64,000 bases of DNA from Trichobilharzia regenti (Eukaryota > Platyhelminthes > Trematoda > Strigeidida > Schistosomatidae). A program made the position numbers and the translations under genes. Positions 43,089 to 53,281 of this stretch are shown here, one piece after another (within the stretch, counting starts at the first letter, position 1; each line of letters opens with the position of its first letter). A model generated the notes under the pieces. The model had not been told where the DNA came from. It did not search any database and worked only from the letters and a program-made list of their open reading frames with translations. The stretch lies in NCBI GenBank assembly GCA_944472135.2, contig OX235265.1, forward strand, positions 89,746,984 to 89,810,983. Direction: 5' to 3'.

Positions 43089-44570
43089 CTAGTTTGGAAA
43101 ATCGTCGCAGAGTTCATTTGCTAACTTCCTTCTATTAGCTATATCCTCAAATCTGAACGGCAACACGCCCATGTCATTGTATCGTAGAATATAGATAACG
43201 AAAAAACATACGACATATCTCATCAACCAAGCGTAGGCACAGAGTAATTTACACCAAAGATAATAACATTCAAATAGTAACTTGAAACTAGAAATGCCTT
43301 TATTCATGCAAGTCAATTTAACAATTACTCTCTCCTTTACACTTGGCTTATTCTCACTAAACTGACCATTGATATTCGTCCTTTCAAACGAACTGATACT
43401 AGCATAGTCATTGCACAAGATACTTGAGTTGATGGGCATCTGTCTCATTGTGGATGAAAACACCAACGATGACTGAGTGACACAAGGTGATGAACTTAGC
43501 GGTGGATCAGAAGCTGTTCTTTTTCGGCTTTCAGATAGTTGTCTAACTGCGAGACTAGCACTACTGCTGTCTTTTACCATTAGTTCGGGTTTAGCACTAT
43601 CATCTGATGATAGGTGGGCTACACGCTGATCAATTACACTGGCGGTCTCACAAGTATCCATACCTTCTGCAACTGCATCTGCATTTAATTTTACTTCACG
43701 TTCTAGTTGTACAGAACCTTTGTTCAACTTAGCAGTAATAGGCGTTGCCCTCATCTCATCATGATCAACCAAAGACAAATCTGCACTATCATCATCATTA
43801 TCACGAATATTCACTTTACCGTCAATTTCATCGTTTTCGAACTCTTTATTAACAGCAGTAGACAATTTGGGTTCCTCCTCACAAATCCTTAAGTGTTTTA
43901 TATCTTCACTCTGACTAGTAATACCTTGTAAACTTGTAGGGTCAGAACTGGACTCTGAAGCAGCAACTCTATTCTGTGACACTCTATTCAACAATGGCTT
44001 ACCAGTTGCAACTACAGACTTCTTCACCGCACCGTTGTCGTCACACAATTCGGAGTAAGGCCTGGAGTTTACATTTAGCTTATCACTGAACTTGCTCACT
44101 GGTTCACAGTTCATCTTTCTATGCACTTCTTGCAAACGTGTAAAACACAGCCGTGTTTGTCTTGCATCTCGTAACTTATCTGTTGAGGATGTACTACGAA
44201 AGCTATTACACTCTCTAAGTCTATATGCATTACTAGACACCATAGAGCCTTCTCGATATCCACCTCTCTGAGACTCTTTCGCCATCAATGCTTGCGTTTT
44301 ACCCTCAGACTGTTCTATTCTAGGGGTGGGATGCAATATACTGGCAGACTTGCTCATCGATTGATTGACACTATCTTTTACCAGTTTCACAATATCTTCG
44401 AACATTTGCTCGATGCCTTCATCCTCTATACGGGAGCTCATCTTCACCCACTTCCTTTGCAGTCGAGTAGGTACGCGTTTCGCTATTACCTCTAGGACTG
44501 AGCTCGAGTTGAGGTCACTCATGCAATTCATCGAAATCAATGCATTCTTGTCAGTCAACAGATTATCCAA
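43089..44570 (-). CDS. BEL/Pao-type gag fragment, right copy, open for 493 codons
   Basis: The same protein as at 38996-40476, but the frame is unbroken. The first ~45 codons are the end of the DUF1759-like capsid region (L-N-S-S-S-V-L-E-V-I-A-K-R-V-P-T-R-L-Q-R). Then an acidic, Ser-rich middle holds the knuckle-like C-F-T-R-L-Q-E-V-H-R-K-M-N-C (about 44148-44108), with Arg in place of the second Cys, so zinc binding is doubtful. The last ~90 codons hold a hydrophobic run and a charged R-F-E-D-I-A-N-R-R-K-L end. The N-terminal capsid part is missing: upstream the similarity to 53430 ends at 'gtgccttgga'. Probably no functional product. Confidence 0.78.
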   Translation of the reverse strand: MDNLLTDKNALISMNCMSDLNSSSVLEVIAKRVPTRLQRKWVKMSSRIEDEGIEQMFEDIVKLVKDSVNQSMSKSASILHPTPRIEQSEGKTQALMAKESQRGGYREGSMVSSNAYRLRECNSFRSTSSTDKLRDARQTRLCFTRLQEVHRKMNCEPVSKFSDKLNVNSRPYSELCDDNGAVKKSVVATGKPLLNRVSQNRVAASESSSDPTSLQGITSQSEDIKHLRICEEEPKLSTAVNKEFENDEIDGKVNIRDNDDDSADLSLVDHDEMRATPITAKLNKGSVQLEREVKLNADAVAEGMDTCETASVIDQRVAHLSSDDSAKPELMVKDSSSASLAVRQLSESRKRTASDPPLSSSPCVTQSSLVFSSTMRQMPINSSILCNDYASISSFERTNINGQFSENKPSVKERVIVKLTCMNKGISSFKLLFECYYLWCKLLCAYAWLMRYVVCFFVIYILRYNDMGVLPFRFEDIANRRKLANELCDDFPN

Positions 44571-44720
44571 AAACTCAGTGAGTGCCTTGGATTCATTTCC
44601 TGACGCCAGTCAGATCCATCGATGTGTACATTTTGACACGGCGGTCCGTAAATATTATCAAGTGGTGGATGTATCTCCCGGAAGGTCGAACGCCTGCGCG
44701 CGAAGCCATTTGACGGGGAG

Positions 44721-45059
44721 ACGAGTGTGGTGAGATGCGGCTGCTAGCTTAATTGGTAGACATTAATTTACGCCAATATTTATGTCCCAAATATTAGGCA
44801 TGTGAAAACAAGGACTAGATTGACAGCAGACTGCGTAGGCGGATACAGTTAACATATAGATGACCTGACATTAAAAAACAATCACAGAGAGATGCAAGGT
44901 TTACTTTCTGTGAGAAACAAGCAATCAGAAGACTATGTTTTTCTGCTAACAGTAATCTATTATATGCACATGAGTATCTCTGAATATGTGATGATTTCCT
45001 TAATAAACAATCTGTTGCCTGACTCTTGCCCTCCGTCGTTACATACCCATGTATTAGGC
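44721..45059 (+). repeat. Unnamed 330-bp dispersed repeat, copy 4 of 4
   Basis: Exact counterpart of copy 3, carried along by the 4,094-bp duplication. Confidence 0.6.
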
Positions 45060-45862
45060 TCTTTTATGTCATATGCAACACGGCTATTAAAATAACAAAG
45101 GAACAGAATATCAAATAAACTAGTAACATTTCCTGTGCCTAACTTTGTGCTTTACTTTTTTCCAGTTGTCCATATTGTTCTTAACTTTTTGTTACCTTCA
45201 TATGGAGAACGTAATCATAATTCGAAAATTATTTCCGAACAAGGCCGTATTGAAAACAGACATATTTAGAACTAAAATGTCAGGAACAAATGAAAGCTTA
45301 ATCTTGAGACTTCATTTATGTAGCGATTAGGAGTCCCAGAAACCTATTTACATGTCCCAATTACACAGTCGAGCGAGAAACTCAGGTCACAAATGAATCA
45401 TGGATTGGTATTTTCTCAAGTGGCGAGTGAAAAAAATAAGAATTAGACGTCGTACCTGTTTCCGACGTGGGGTTAATGTCTATCTTGAACTTGTATTTTC
45501 ACCAGACAGTTCTAAGTGAATTCTTACCATGGTGCTCATATATTATTATTAGTATCATAAGCTTTAAAATTCACTTGCGAACCGAACCAGACTCGTTATC
45601 TGCGTTTAACGTCACGAGGTTTAAATCTCATATGCTCGGTTGAGGAATTTCAAACATTTCACCTGACGCCTTTCAGACAATTGGGATGAGCGAGTAAATT
45701 TCTCCTACAACTTTTTAATCTCTTGATGCCACTTCATCTGTAGCCACTTTATCTTATGCGGGAAGCTTGAAGCGGAGACTGGATGACCATACAGCAACAT
45801 AACGATGATGTCTAAATGGACTATCGCCTAGGACTGATATACAGCAGTCTAATAACAGGCAC

Positions 45863-46220
45863 TGTCAATCACGTCTCATAAACCGTTAATGCCCAGCTCT
45901 CGCTACGCTCGGGCCCACGCTGTTCTTCGAAGATTTCAGAAACGCTCAGTTATAACGGACGCAAAAACCAAAACACCGATCTGCCGCTTGATATTTGTTT
46001 ATTGTTACACCAACATATAAAAGGAATAAGCGAACTAAGGTCTGAAAACAAATATTACAATAATAAATCATTGTATTACTTCTGACGATGTTTCACTCTT
46101 CTTTCTGAACAGCGACCGATGAGACGATGACTGTCGTATTGATGCCTCCGCGAAAATTGGGGAAGTTGATTTTAAGCAAACAACCAAGAATTGATCGTTC
46201 AATCTTCAACTCCATTGACA
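45863..46220 (-). mobile_element. 358-bp LTR of the BEL/Pao-type element (middle copy)
   Basis: Identical or nearly so to 41769-42126, again with GGCAC on its left (45858-45862) and the polypurine stretch on its right. It is the LTR directly linked to the 3' internal region that leads into the element interrupted by the CR1-like LINE. Confidence 0.9.
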
Positions 46221-47208
46221 CTCCCCGGCAAAAAAGGGATCCATCCCTTTTTTCCTTCACGACCAATGCACGTTGACTTGGATGCCATTGCGAGAACCTG
46301 GGTCACACGGACAGAGCTGAAATGGAAAACAAACAGAAAAGCCAACACACCACAAGCATACCCACAGCACAATCTCACACATCGCTGACGACCTGCGCCT
46401 CCAGACAGAGACCTCCTCTTGACATCTTGCAACACAATCGCCATTTGCTAGAATGACTCTTGCAGAATGCAAAGTGACCATGGCAGCACCTCACGATACT
46501 CTACGCACATCCTCTTATCTACTCACTACCAATTACCACTGCAATCGCTTGTCACTCATTCTGCCTCAATTCTAGTAACGGTGACGTATGCGACTCGCAG
46601 TCGTCTACACTCTTTCTCCCAGGCGTGTGGGACCGCAGCTAACAATTATCTCCGTGTGCATTTCATTCTCAGCAATAGCCTAGCCTCCCCGGCGTATACG
46701 ACCCATCTGCTGTCCTTAACATCAATCAATTCATTCATGGATGTAGAAGACTCGAAACAACTTCAGAAATAATCACGACGAAAATTTTAACAAAATTACG
46801 CAGTAACAACAAGACACGAAAACAACAAGTAAACACAATGAATCCAAAATACACCAATTGCTATGACACACCACACGTATATACAAATAGTACAAACAAC
46901 CTCGCCGATCATGTCTTGGTGGAATTCCTTTGAAGAATTGCAGGACTTACACCAGTACGCCTACAACCCTTCTCAGGTTGACGATTGTAATTTGTGGAAT
47001 GTACGGACACAAACAAGATTAACCAACAGCTAGATGACAGGTGATATCAATTCAGTATATACAATATGAACATATGTACAAAATCACACACCAAGCACAT
47101 TAGACTGCTCATTGATGCGCTACCCTTTGAAGAATTGTAGGACTTACAGCAGTACGCCTACAACCCTTCTCAGGTTGACGCTCTAGGTTGGAAAATCGTC
47201 GCAGAGTT
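46221..47208 (-). mobile_element. 3' internal region of the BEL/Pao-type element, up to the LINE insertion
   Basis: Matches 42127-43114, including the two 45-base boxes (46930 and 47130) and the gag end (E-L-C-D-D-F-P and a stop on the - strand). Similarity to the duplicated gag stops at GCAGAGTT (47208), where the 3' tail of the CR1-like element B begins. Confidence 0.8.
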
Positions 47209-48364
47209 AGCAATAATAATAATATATATTTCTTCCTGTTTATGCAGGAACATACCAATTGTACAGTCATGGATAAGTTATTATATAAATTACACATAAT
47301 TTGATGTATGATGAATTTACAGTTTGGTTGTTCTCTCTGACATGAGAGTCAGTCGGAACAGTCTGCTATAAAGTCTGTGTAGCACATAAAGAGATATAGA
47401 AATATTGTCTTCGCATTAAAAAAACCAGACATCAGATGAATGTAATACGGATATCTGGGAAAAAAAGCTTGAAGTCAATTCTCTTATATAACTTTGTTGT
47501 GAGCAACACCCTTGGTTTGAAGTTTATTGATGTATTATGTTGAGATCAGTGATATATTTATTCCACTTTTTCAGCAGTCTTATCTTAGTTTTATAACAGG
47601 AAAGAAATTTGACCGTGGATACGAAAACTAGATAAGGTCATATTAAGTTGTTTTACTGCATCAAATGGTGTCGAGGTCGATTCCAGAATTCTCCATTTGC
47701 TCCATTTGTGTCTGCATGGCGGACTGTATTCGTAAGTTCAGAAAAATGTTGAAAACTGTTTGAAAACCAGTTGCTTCTTCATTTCAGATCATGAATACTC
47801 ATTTACAGCATGTTCGCCAGCGTCTTCAAATGGTAGATTTGGATCGTTCATGGAATTTGAGTGGTTGTGATATAGATGGTTTGGAATTAATCCTCATTTC
47901 AGTTTAGATGCAGGGTTGTTCGACCTCGACCAGAAGATGAATAAGAGCAGCAGAATACCAGAAAGAGAAAGTATGTGAACATTAAAAGGATATTAATGTA
48001 TATGTATAAATGTTTATGTCAATTTTATAACATATAAGTAAAAAATTACTTTTTAATTATAGTTGCATTTTCACTTTATTTATGCGAAGTCTTAGAGTTT
48101 ATTTAGTGTCATAATGTGTATTAATGAGTCTGAGCGTTTTAGTGTTCTAATGACTGATGCGTTTTAGAAGTAAGTAATGAGTTCTGGTAGGGATAGACTT
48201 TGGGATAAAACAGTTTATATAGCAAGCGTTTGAAGGTTACAATAAAGTGACACGTCCTATTTCTAAGGGTAAACTAATCCTGTATGTTCCGTACTGTCTT
48301 TATGCATCCATGCTGCTAGTTTATTTATAGTTTAAAGATTGCTAAGGGTGTTGGAGTGCGTCTT
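47209..48364 (-). mobile_element. 3' UTR and tail of CR1-like element B
   Basis: The - strand ends in TTATTATTATTGC (tail) after a box 'ttcctgcataaacagg' (about 47237-47256). The last ~260 bases match 63745-64000 closely. Around 48160-48290 lies a degraded copy of the ORF2 end (see 48390-48495). An open coil-like frame on the - strand near 47640-47720 and a splice-like CAG/ATCATG near 47788 were seen but not supported as exons. Confidence 0.65.
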
Positions 48365-51300
48365 TTAGGTGCTGTGGTAGATTAGTGATTGATTCGTTCT
48401 AGGAGTAAATAGTTTATTAATATAATCAGTAGAGTGAAACAGTCTGTATAGAGAGCGTTTGAAGCTTGTAACTGAAGAGCAAGTTCTGATATCTATAGGC
48501 AGGCTATTCCATATTTTAGAATACATGACTGTGAAGAAGTTTTCACGGAGTGTTAACCTAAAAGAATGAGTTGTCACTGTGGAAGTTTGGTTACGTAGAT
48601 CGTAAGAACCTTCCTGTGCGAATTGTATGTCCCTGTTACCTGAGAATGATATTTTGTGAAGGACCTTAAAGAAGAATATTAGGTTTATAATAAGTCGCCT
48701 TGTCCAAAGTGGGTCAAGTTTTAGGATCATACACCGTGAGATGTAGTCTTTCTTACAATCATAGCCAAGCAGTTTTGAGGTAAAATATCGTTGGATACTT
48801 TCCATCCTTAGCTTGTCACGTGTGCGAGTGCTGCTTATAATAAATGGACAGTATTCTAGTAGTGGTCTGACACATGTTTTGTACAAAATTAGCTTGGCTT
48901 CATTGTCGTGAAAGTTCCTGAGTATGCATCCTAAGAGCATCCTCGATTTTCTAGTCTGTGATGCTACTTGCTCAGAGAATGTCAGGTCACTAGAGTACCT
49001 AAGGCCTAAGTCAACAACACTTCGGAGTCTTGTTAGGTTAGCAGATTGGAGCGTTAATTTCAGGTCAATTGAGGGTGCGCCAAAGCAGATCCAGCCACAT
49101 TTGTTCAGATTGAATTGGAGATTCCATAGGGACGACCAAGCAGTCATTTTATCTAATTCCTTCTGCACTACATTCTCGAAGTTCCCTAAGTCATCACTTT
49201 GGAATGTATAAGCTACTTTTAGGTCATCCGCAAAGATGAATGGTTTCCCGTGCGTGAAGCAAGCGCATATGTCATTGATGTATAGCGTAAATAGGAGGGG
49301 TCCAATGACACTACCTTGTACTACACCAGAAGTGATAGGGCTAGGTTTGGAGGTTGCAGACCCGAGTTTAACTATTTGGGACCTATTGTTAAGGAATGAT
49401 TTAAGCCATCCTAATAATGGGTCACGTATTCCTAAGGAGTTCAGCTTATTTGTTAGCAGTAGATGGTCAACACGGTCAAATGCCTTAGAAATGTCAAAGT
49501 AGATGACAAGTACTAGTTGCCGTCTGTCACGACTGCTGGTTACGAAATTGAAGAAGTCTAGGTGACACGTTAAACATGATCTGGATTTCAGGAATCCATG
49601 TTGGTTCGGACTTATAATATTGCGGCTAAGCATATGTTTGATTAAGTTATCTTTGACTAGTCTCTCCATGATTCTAGATGCTATAGGTGTGATATTGATC
49701 GGCCGGTAGTTACTGACTTCAGTTTTCGAGCCAGATTTGTGTTTAGGCATAATGAATGTAGTCTTCCATATGTCAGGGTAAGTTTGAGTTTCTAGGGACA
49801 TTGTGAATATTTTAAGCAGCAGTAGAGGAATGTCAGGGCCACCGTATTTATAGAAGTAAGATGATATACCATCGGTACCGAAACCTTTTGAACTTTTGAG
49901 GGTTCTTATAGTTTGGTTAATATTAGCATAAGTGAATTTTACAGTACTAATTTGGTTTGGTGTGAGTGGAGATGGTGTTTGTGCCATATTATTAATAGGG
50001 TGTATATCGAGTAGCTGGACTGAGGGCTTAATGTAGTTACCTGCAAACGTTTTGTTGAATAGTTCACATATGTCTGCAGAGTTAGTGCATAGCCTACCTT
50101 TGTCTATGAGGAGAGAAATGCTGTGGTTTTTGCGATTCATTCGCTTCCTTAAGATTTCTGTGAGTGCATACACTCTAGCAGGACTGGCTACTGCGATGCG
50201 TTCTTCCTTTCTCATACGGAAATCTCGAGCTTGTGAGATGGAGCTAAGGGTGTTAAGTATTAGACCTAGAGTGCCAAAGTCGTGGTGTTTGAAGTAACTT
50301 GTTGAGAGTTTCTTCAGTTTCATACGATCCTTTGGTTTTATGAATGACTTTCTGTGTGGGGAAACCTTTAGTGTTTGGAGTGGAATGACAGCATCTAAGC
50401 ATGTGTTAGTGTTATGGTAGAAGATGGTTAGGGCTCTCGAGAGGTCATCAGTAGTGAAGTATTCATCCCATTCGGAGGATCTTAGCATTGATTCTACCAA
50501 GGCCCAGTTTGCCTTACTATAGTTCCTATATATTACTTGTTGTGAAGTGGAGGTATGAGATGCATTGCTACTCAGCGGAATTGGCAGTGCACACATCACT
50601 GTTTTGTGGTCGCTCCCTGGAAACTCAGAACCTACTAGCGTTGAAAGGGGGCTTATATTGTGGCAGAAGATTAAGTCTAGTACGTTGTTACCTCTTGTGG
50701 GAGTAGTGACAGTTTGTTTCCAGCCAAGTATATCCAGTGTGCCTAAGAACTTATCAAATTTAGTTGGGCCTGTGGGTATATCCCAGTTGATTTCAGGTAA
50801 GTTAAAGTCCCCACATAGGATCTTATGGTCGTATTGTAAGTCGGATAATTGCTCCAGAGTATTAATAAGTTGGGTCTCGTAATTACTAAAGGTGCCAGGT
50901 GCTCTGTAGGTGCATCCAATTAATGCTGTTACGTTATTTAAGTGTACATTAACCCATAGAGTCTCAGGCATGTTAAGTGTACTACTTTCTAGCTGTGATA
51001 CAGTAAGTGCATTCAGAAAGTACATGAGACAACCCCCTCCCTTACCACCTTCCCTGTCACACCGAAAGTGTGTGTAGTTATCTAAGCTTATTTCTTCATC
51101 CAGGATGTTCGAATGACACCAAGATTCAGTGATGACAATTACAGGGGGTTTGTATATTACTGTGAGTGCTCTGAGCATCGGCAATTTATTTAGAACAGAT
51201 CTAGCATTTATGAGGATTAGGTAAAGATGAGAGTTGAAGTAGCATTTGAAGTATTTAAGTTCGTTAGTCAGCCCCGAATATGGTTCAGCACCCAGTAGTT

Positions 51301-51661
51301 CTGCTTGACATGATGATCCTATGTTAAGAGGAGTTCCAGCATCATGCTCACCTATGTCTATCGAGTTGTTGTGTGCTGTTTTCGGTGGAGAATTAGGAGT
51401 TGGAGTACTGGATTTGCTATAGACCAAGGAATTTTTATTTTTAGTTAGGTTACAGAAGTGGGTAGGGTTCTTTATTTGACCTATATTTGTGCAGGTGTCA
51501 AGTGTGCCTAATGGATACGGGTGCACTAGACCGTTCCTGTTTTCATGCAAGGAGGGAGCCAGCTCTAGTGGTTTAGGAGTGTTAACATCCCTACCAGCTG
51601 TTTTTTCAACGCTGACAGGGACGCGGGGGATAAAAAATGATTGGATCCTTGTGATGACCAT
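48365..51661 (-). CDS. CR1-like LINE (element B) ORF2: AP endonuclease and reverse transcriptase
   Basis: An unbroken 1,098-codon frame. The endonuclease covers about residues 150-370: N-A-R-S-V-L-N-K-L-P-M-L-R-A, T-E-S-W-C, G-G-K-G-G-G-C-L-M-Y, C-G-D-F-N-L-P-E-I-N-W, G-S-D-H-K-T-V. The RT covers about 590-850: G-T-D-G-I, N-Y-R-P-I-N-I-T-P, Q-H-G-F-L-K-S-R-S-C-L, Y-F-D-I-S-K-A-F-D-R-V, V-V-Q-G-S-V-I-G-P-L, and F-A-D-D-L-K-V-A-Y. The catalytic pair is thus in an FADD box. The C-terminus goes on to D-P-L-W-T-R-R-L and an R-L-F-H-S-T end. All catalytic motifs are present, so the enzyme may be active. The first ATG was not settled: ORF2 overlaps the end of ORF1 (to 51565), and the listed start is the frame's first possible start codon. 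Confidence 0.92.
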   Translation of the reverse strand: MVITRIQSFFIPRVPVSVEKTAGRDVNTPKPLELAPSLHENRNGLVHPYPLGTLDTCTNIGQIKNPTHFCNLTKNKNSLVYSKSSTPTPNSPPKTAHNNSIDIGEHDAGTPLNIGSSCQAELLGAEPYSGLTNELKYFKCYFNSHLYLILINARSVLNKLPMLRALTVIYKPPVIVITESWCHSNILDEEISLDNYTHFRCDREGGKGGGCLMYFLNALTVSQLESSTLNMPETLWVNVHLNNVTALIGCTYRAPGTFSNYETQLINTLEQLSDLQYDHKILCGDFNLPEINWDIPTGPTKFDKFLGTLDILGWKQTVTTPTRGNNVLDLIFCHNISPLSTLVGSEFPGSDHKTVMCALPIPLSSNASHTSTSQQVIYRNYSKANWALVESMLRSSEWDEYFTTDDLSRALTIFYHNTNTCLDAVIPLQTLKVSPHRKSFIKPKDRMKLKKLSTSYFKHHDFGTLGLILNTLSSISQARDFRMRKEERIAVASPARVYALTEILRKRMNRKNHSISLLIDKGRLCTNSADICELFNKTFAGNYIKPSVQLLDIHPINNMAQTPSPLTPNQISTVKFTYANINQTIRTLKSSKGFGTDGISSYFYKYGGPDIPLLLLKIFTMSLETQTYPDIWKTTFIMPKHKSGSKTEVSNYRPINITPIASRIMERLVKDNLIKHMLSRNIISPNQHGFLKSRSCLTCHLDFFNFVTSSRDRRQLVLVIYFDISKAFDRVDHLLLTNKLNSLGIRDPLLGWLKSFLNNRSQIVKLGSATSKPSPITSGVVQGSVIGPLLFTLYINDICACFTHGKPFIFADDLKVAYTFQSDDLGNFENVVQKELDKMTAWSSLWNLQFNLNKCGWICFGAPSIDLKLTLQSANLTRLRSVVDLGLRYSSDLTFSEQVASQTRKSRMLLGCILRNFHDNEAKLILYKTCVRPLLEYCPFIISSTRTRDKLRMESIQRYFTSKLLGYDCKKDYISRCMILKLDPLWTRRLIINLIFFFKVLHKISFSGNRDIQFAQEGSYDLRNQTSTVTTHSFRLTLRENFFTVMYSKIWNSLPIDIRTCSSVTSFKRSLYRLFHSTDYINKLFTPRTNQSLIYHST

Positions 51662-53147
51662 GGCTTATTATTCCACCTATTGTTTGATGCTAGTTGTGTC
51701 CTTGTGTGGGTTTCATGTGTACTGCATTGTGGGTTAGTTCCCAGCAGACTTGTACCATATATCCGGTCAAAATTTGTTTGTGTGCCATACTCTGAAGACC
51801 CTAAGTTGTTGATAGCCGAGTTCTGACTATTACCACTTGTACTATTGAGGGTGACATTGTTGTGACATTGGATATCAGTGTGTGCCATGGTGCGATTAAG
51901 CACGTTGTGGGTGCTAGTACTATTGACCGTGGGAAGTGTGGGTTTATTTAAGCTGCCACTGTTTTTGTTGGTATGATTTAGGGGCATATTTTCCTTACCT
52001 TTAGCAATGAAGTTATGGCTAGGAGATGACAAAGTCGAATTTCGGGGGTTTTGACTTTTTTTCTGGGGTTATTTAATGGCATTTTAGATTCTGCGGTGAT
52101 GGGTGGTGTGGTTCTGTTATTTATTTGGTTACAGTCTAGTGGCCTTTCGGCTGGTGTTGCACTCTGATGGGATAATTCTGTGTGTTTTGAGAGGGGTGAT
52201 GCGGTGGGGTCTACTGTATCTTTCACAGGGTTGGGAATAATGGCTGCTTGCAATGTCCTATTACCTATTTCACAATTAGTCTTAGTGAGATAGTTGTGTG
52301 CGCGCCTCTCTATGACTGTTTTGTCCACCCCGACCTTTATATGTTTGTAGTTTTTGGCTTGCGATAGGGTGTGTTGGGAGTGGATGAATTTTCTGGTCTC
52401 TGCCGGTGTTTCGAACTGAAAACGAATAGGACAACACTTTTCATGTTGACTCTTCTTCAGCCTATAGCACTTAGTCTTGGAGTTAGGCATTTTCGCTTCA
52501 CTAAGTAAGATGCGCTGTACCTTTTTTAGTGCCTCATTGTCCGGAACGTTGTAGACAATAGCACTCAGTTTTGCGTCGAGTCGTTTTGTTACTTCTGTGG
52601 TAACAAAATTAATGAGGTTATCTACCTTAGTTACCGATTCTGTGTCAAGCTTGTTAAGGTTTACAGTTTTCATGAGGATAGTTAGAGGTGTCAATTCACA
52701 GACCTGCGATCTGATATCGCTGATCTGATCTGATAGTTTGGATATCTCGGTATCGGTTTCGATGTTTCCAGCATTTACTGACTTACTGTTTTTTATTTCC
52801 CTTAACTCAGCCTTAAGTTCACCTATAGACAACTTTAGAAGTTCTATTTCTGAAGATAGTGCTGAAGAAGAGCTTGATGGCTGGAGTTTTTCGATAAGCA
52901 CATAAGGTGAAGGGAGGGGTTCTGTATGAGCAGAGGGTACTGAATTTTTAGGAGTAGTGCTAATACTAGCTGTCAGTACAGTTTTATCCTCAGTTCCAGC
53001 TCGACGCTTACGGCTTACAAGTGAGTTATGTGACTCATTATAGCCGTTTGTAGGGGGTGTGTTGCTTGATGTAGCTATCAAGGACGTTATATTAGACACC
53101 AGTTTTACAGGGGAATGGGTTCGTCGCTTTTTACTTTGATTAACCAT
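51565..53147 (-). pseudogene. CR1-like LINE (element B) ORF1, one frameshift at a C run
   Basis: The first block (53147-51978) starts M-V-N-Q-S-K-K-R-R-T with a basic N-terminus, a coiled-coil-like stretch (residues about 98-150, I-E-L-L-K-L-S-I-G-E-L-K-A-E-L), and the A-I-V-Y-N-V-P-D-N-E domain (about 200-270) shared with element A. Near 52043-52048 the - strand has a CCCCC run; after it the homologous sequence moves to the frame of the block at 52032-51565 (S-S-P-S-H-N-F-I-A-K-G-K-E-N-M). The second block is Asn/Thr/Ser-rich and overlaps ORF2 by about 95 bases. Either a single-base change broke ORF1 or the family uses frameshifting there. Confidence 0.75.
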
Positions 53148-53281
53148 AACTATTAGAAATGAAAGTTAATGGTTGCAAGTATGGAAGTGGTATAGTACTT
53201 GTGCAAGTATTACAACAAGATAAATTTTATGTAACGAATCACGTAAAAATGTAACGCAAACGTTGAACGTACCGCGATACA

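Larger units (their letters stand above)
42974..47067 (-). repeat. 4,094-bp tandem duplication, right copy
   Basis: Right copy of the unit described at 38880-42973, with the same order of parts. The copies are near-identical, so the duplication is recent. Boundaries are approximate. Confidence 0.85.

Noticed and set aside
47640..47960. A Gln/Met-rich frame (- strand) and splice-like CAG/GT words as host exons
   Set aside because: The stretch lies within the presumed 3' region of CR1-like element B and matches no protein I know; left unannotated as a gene.
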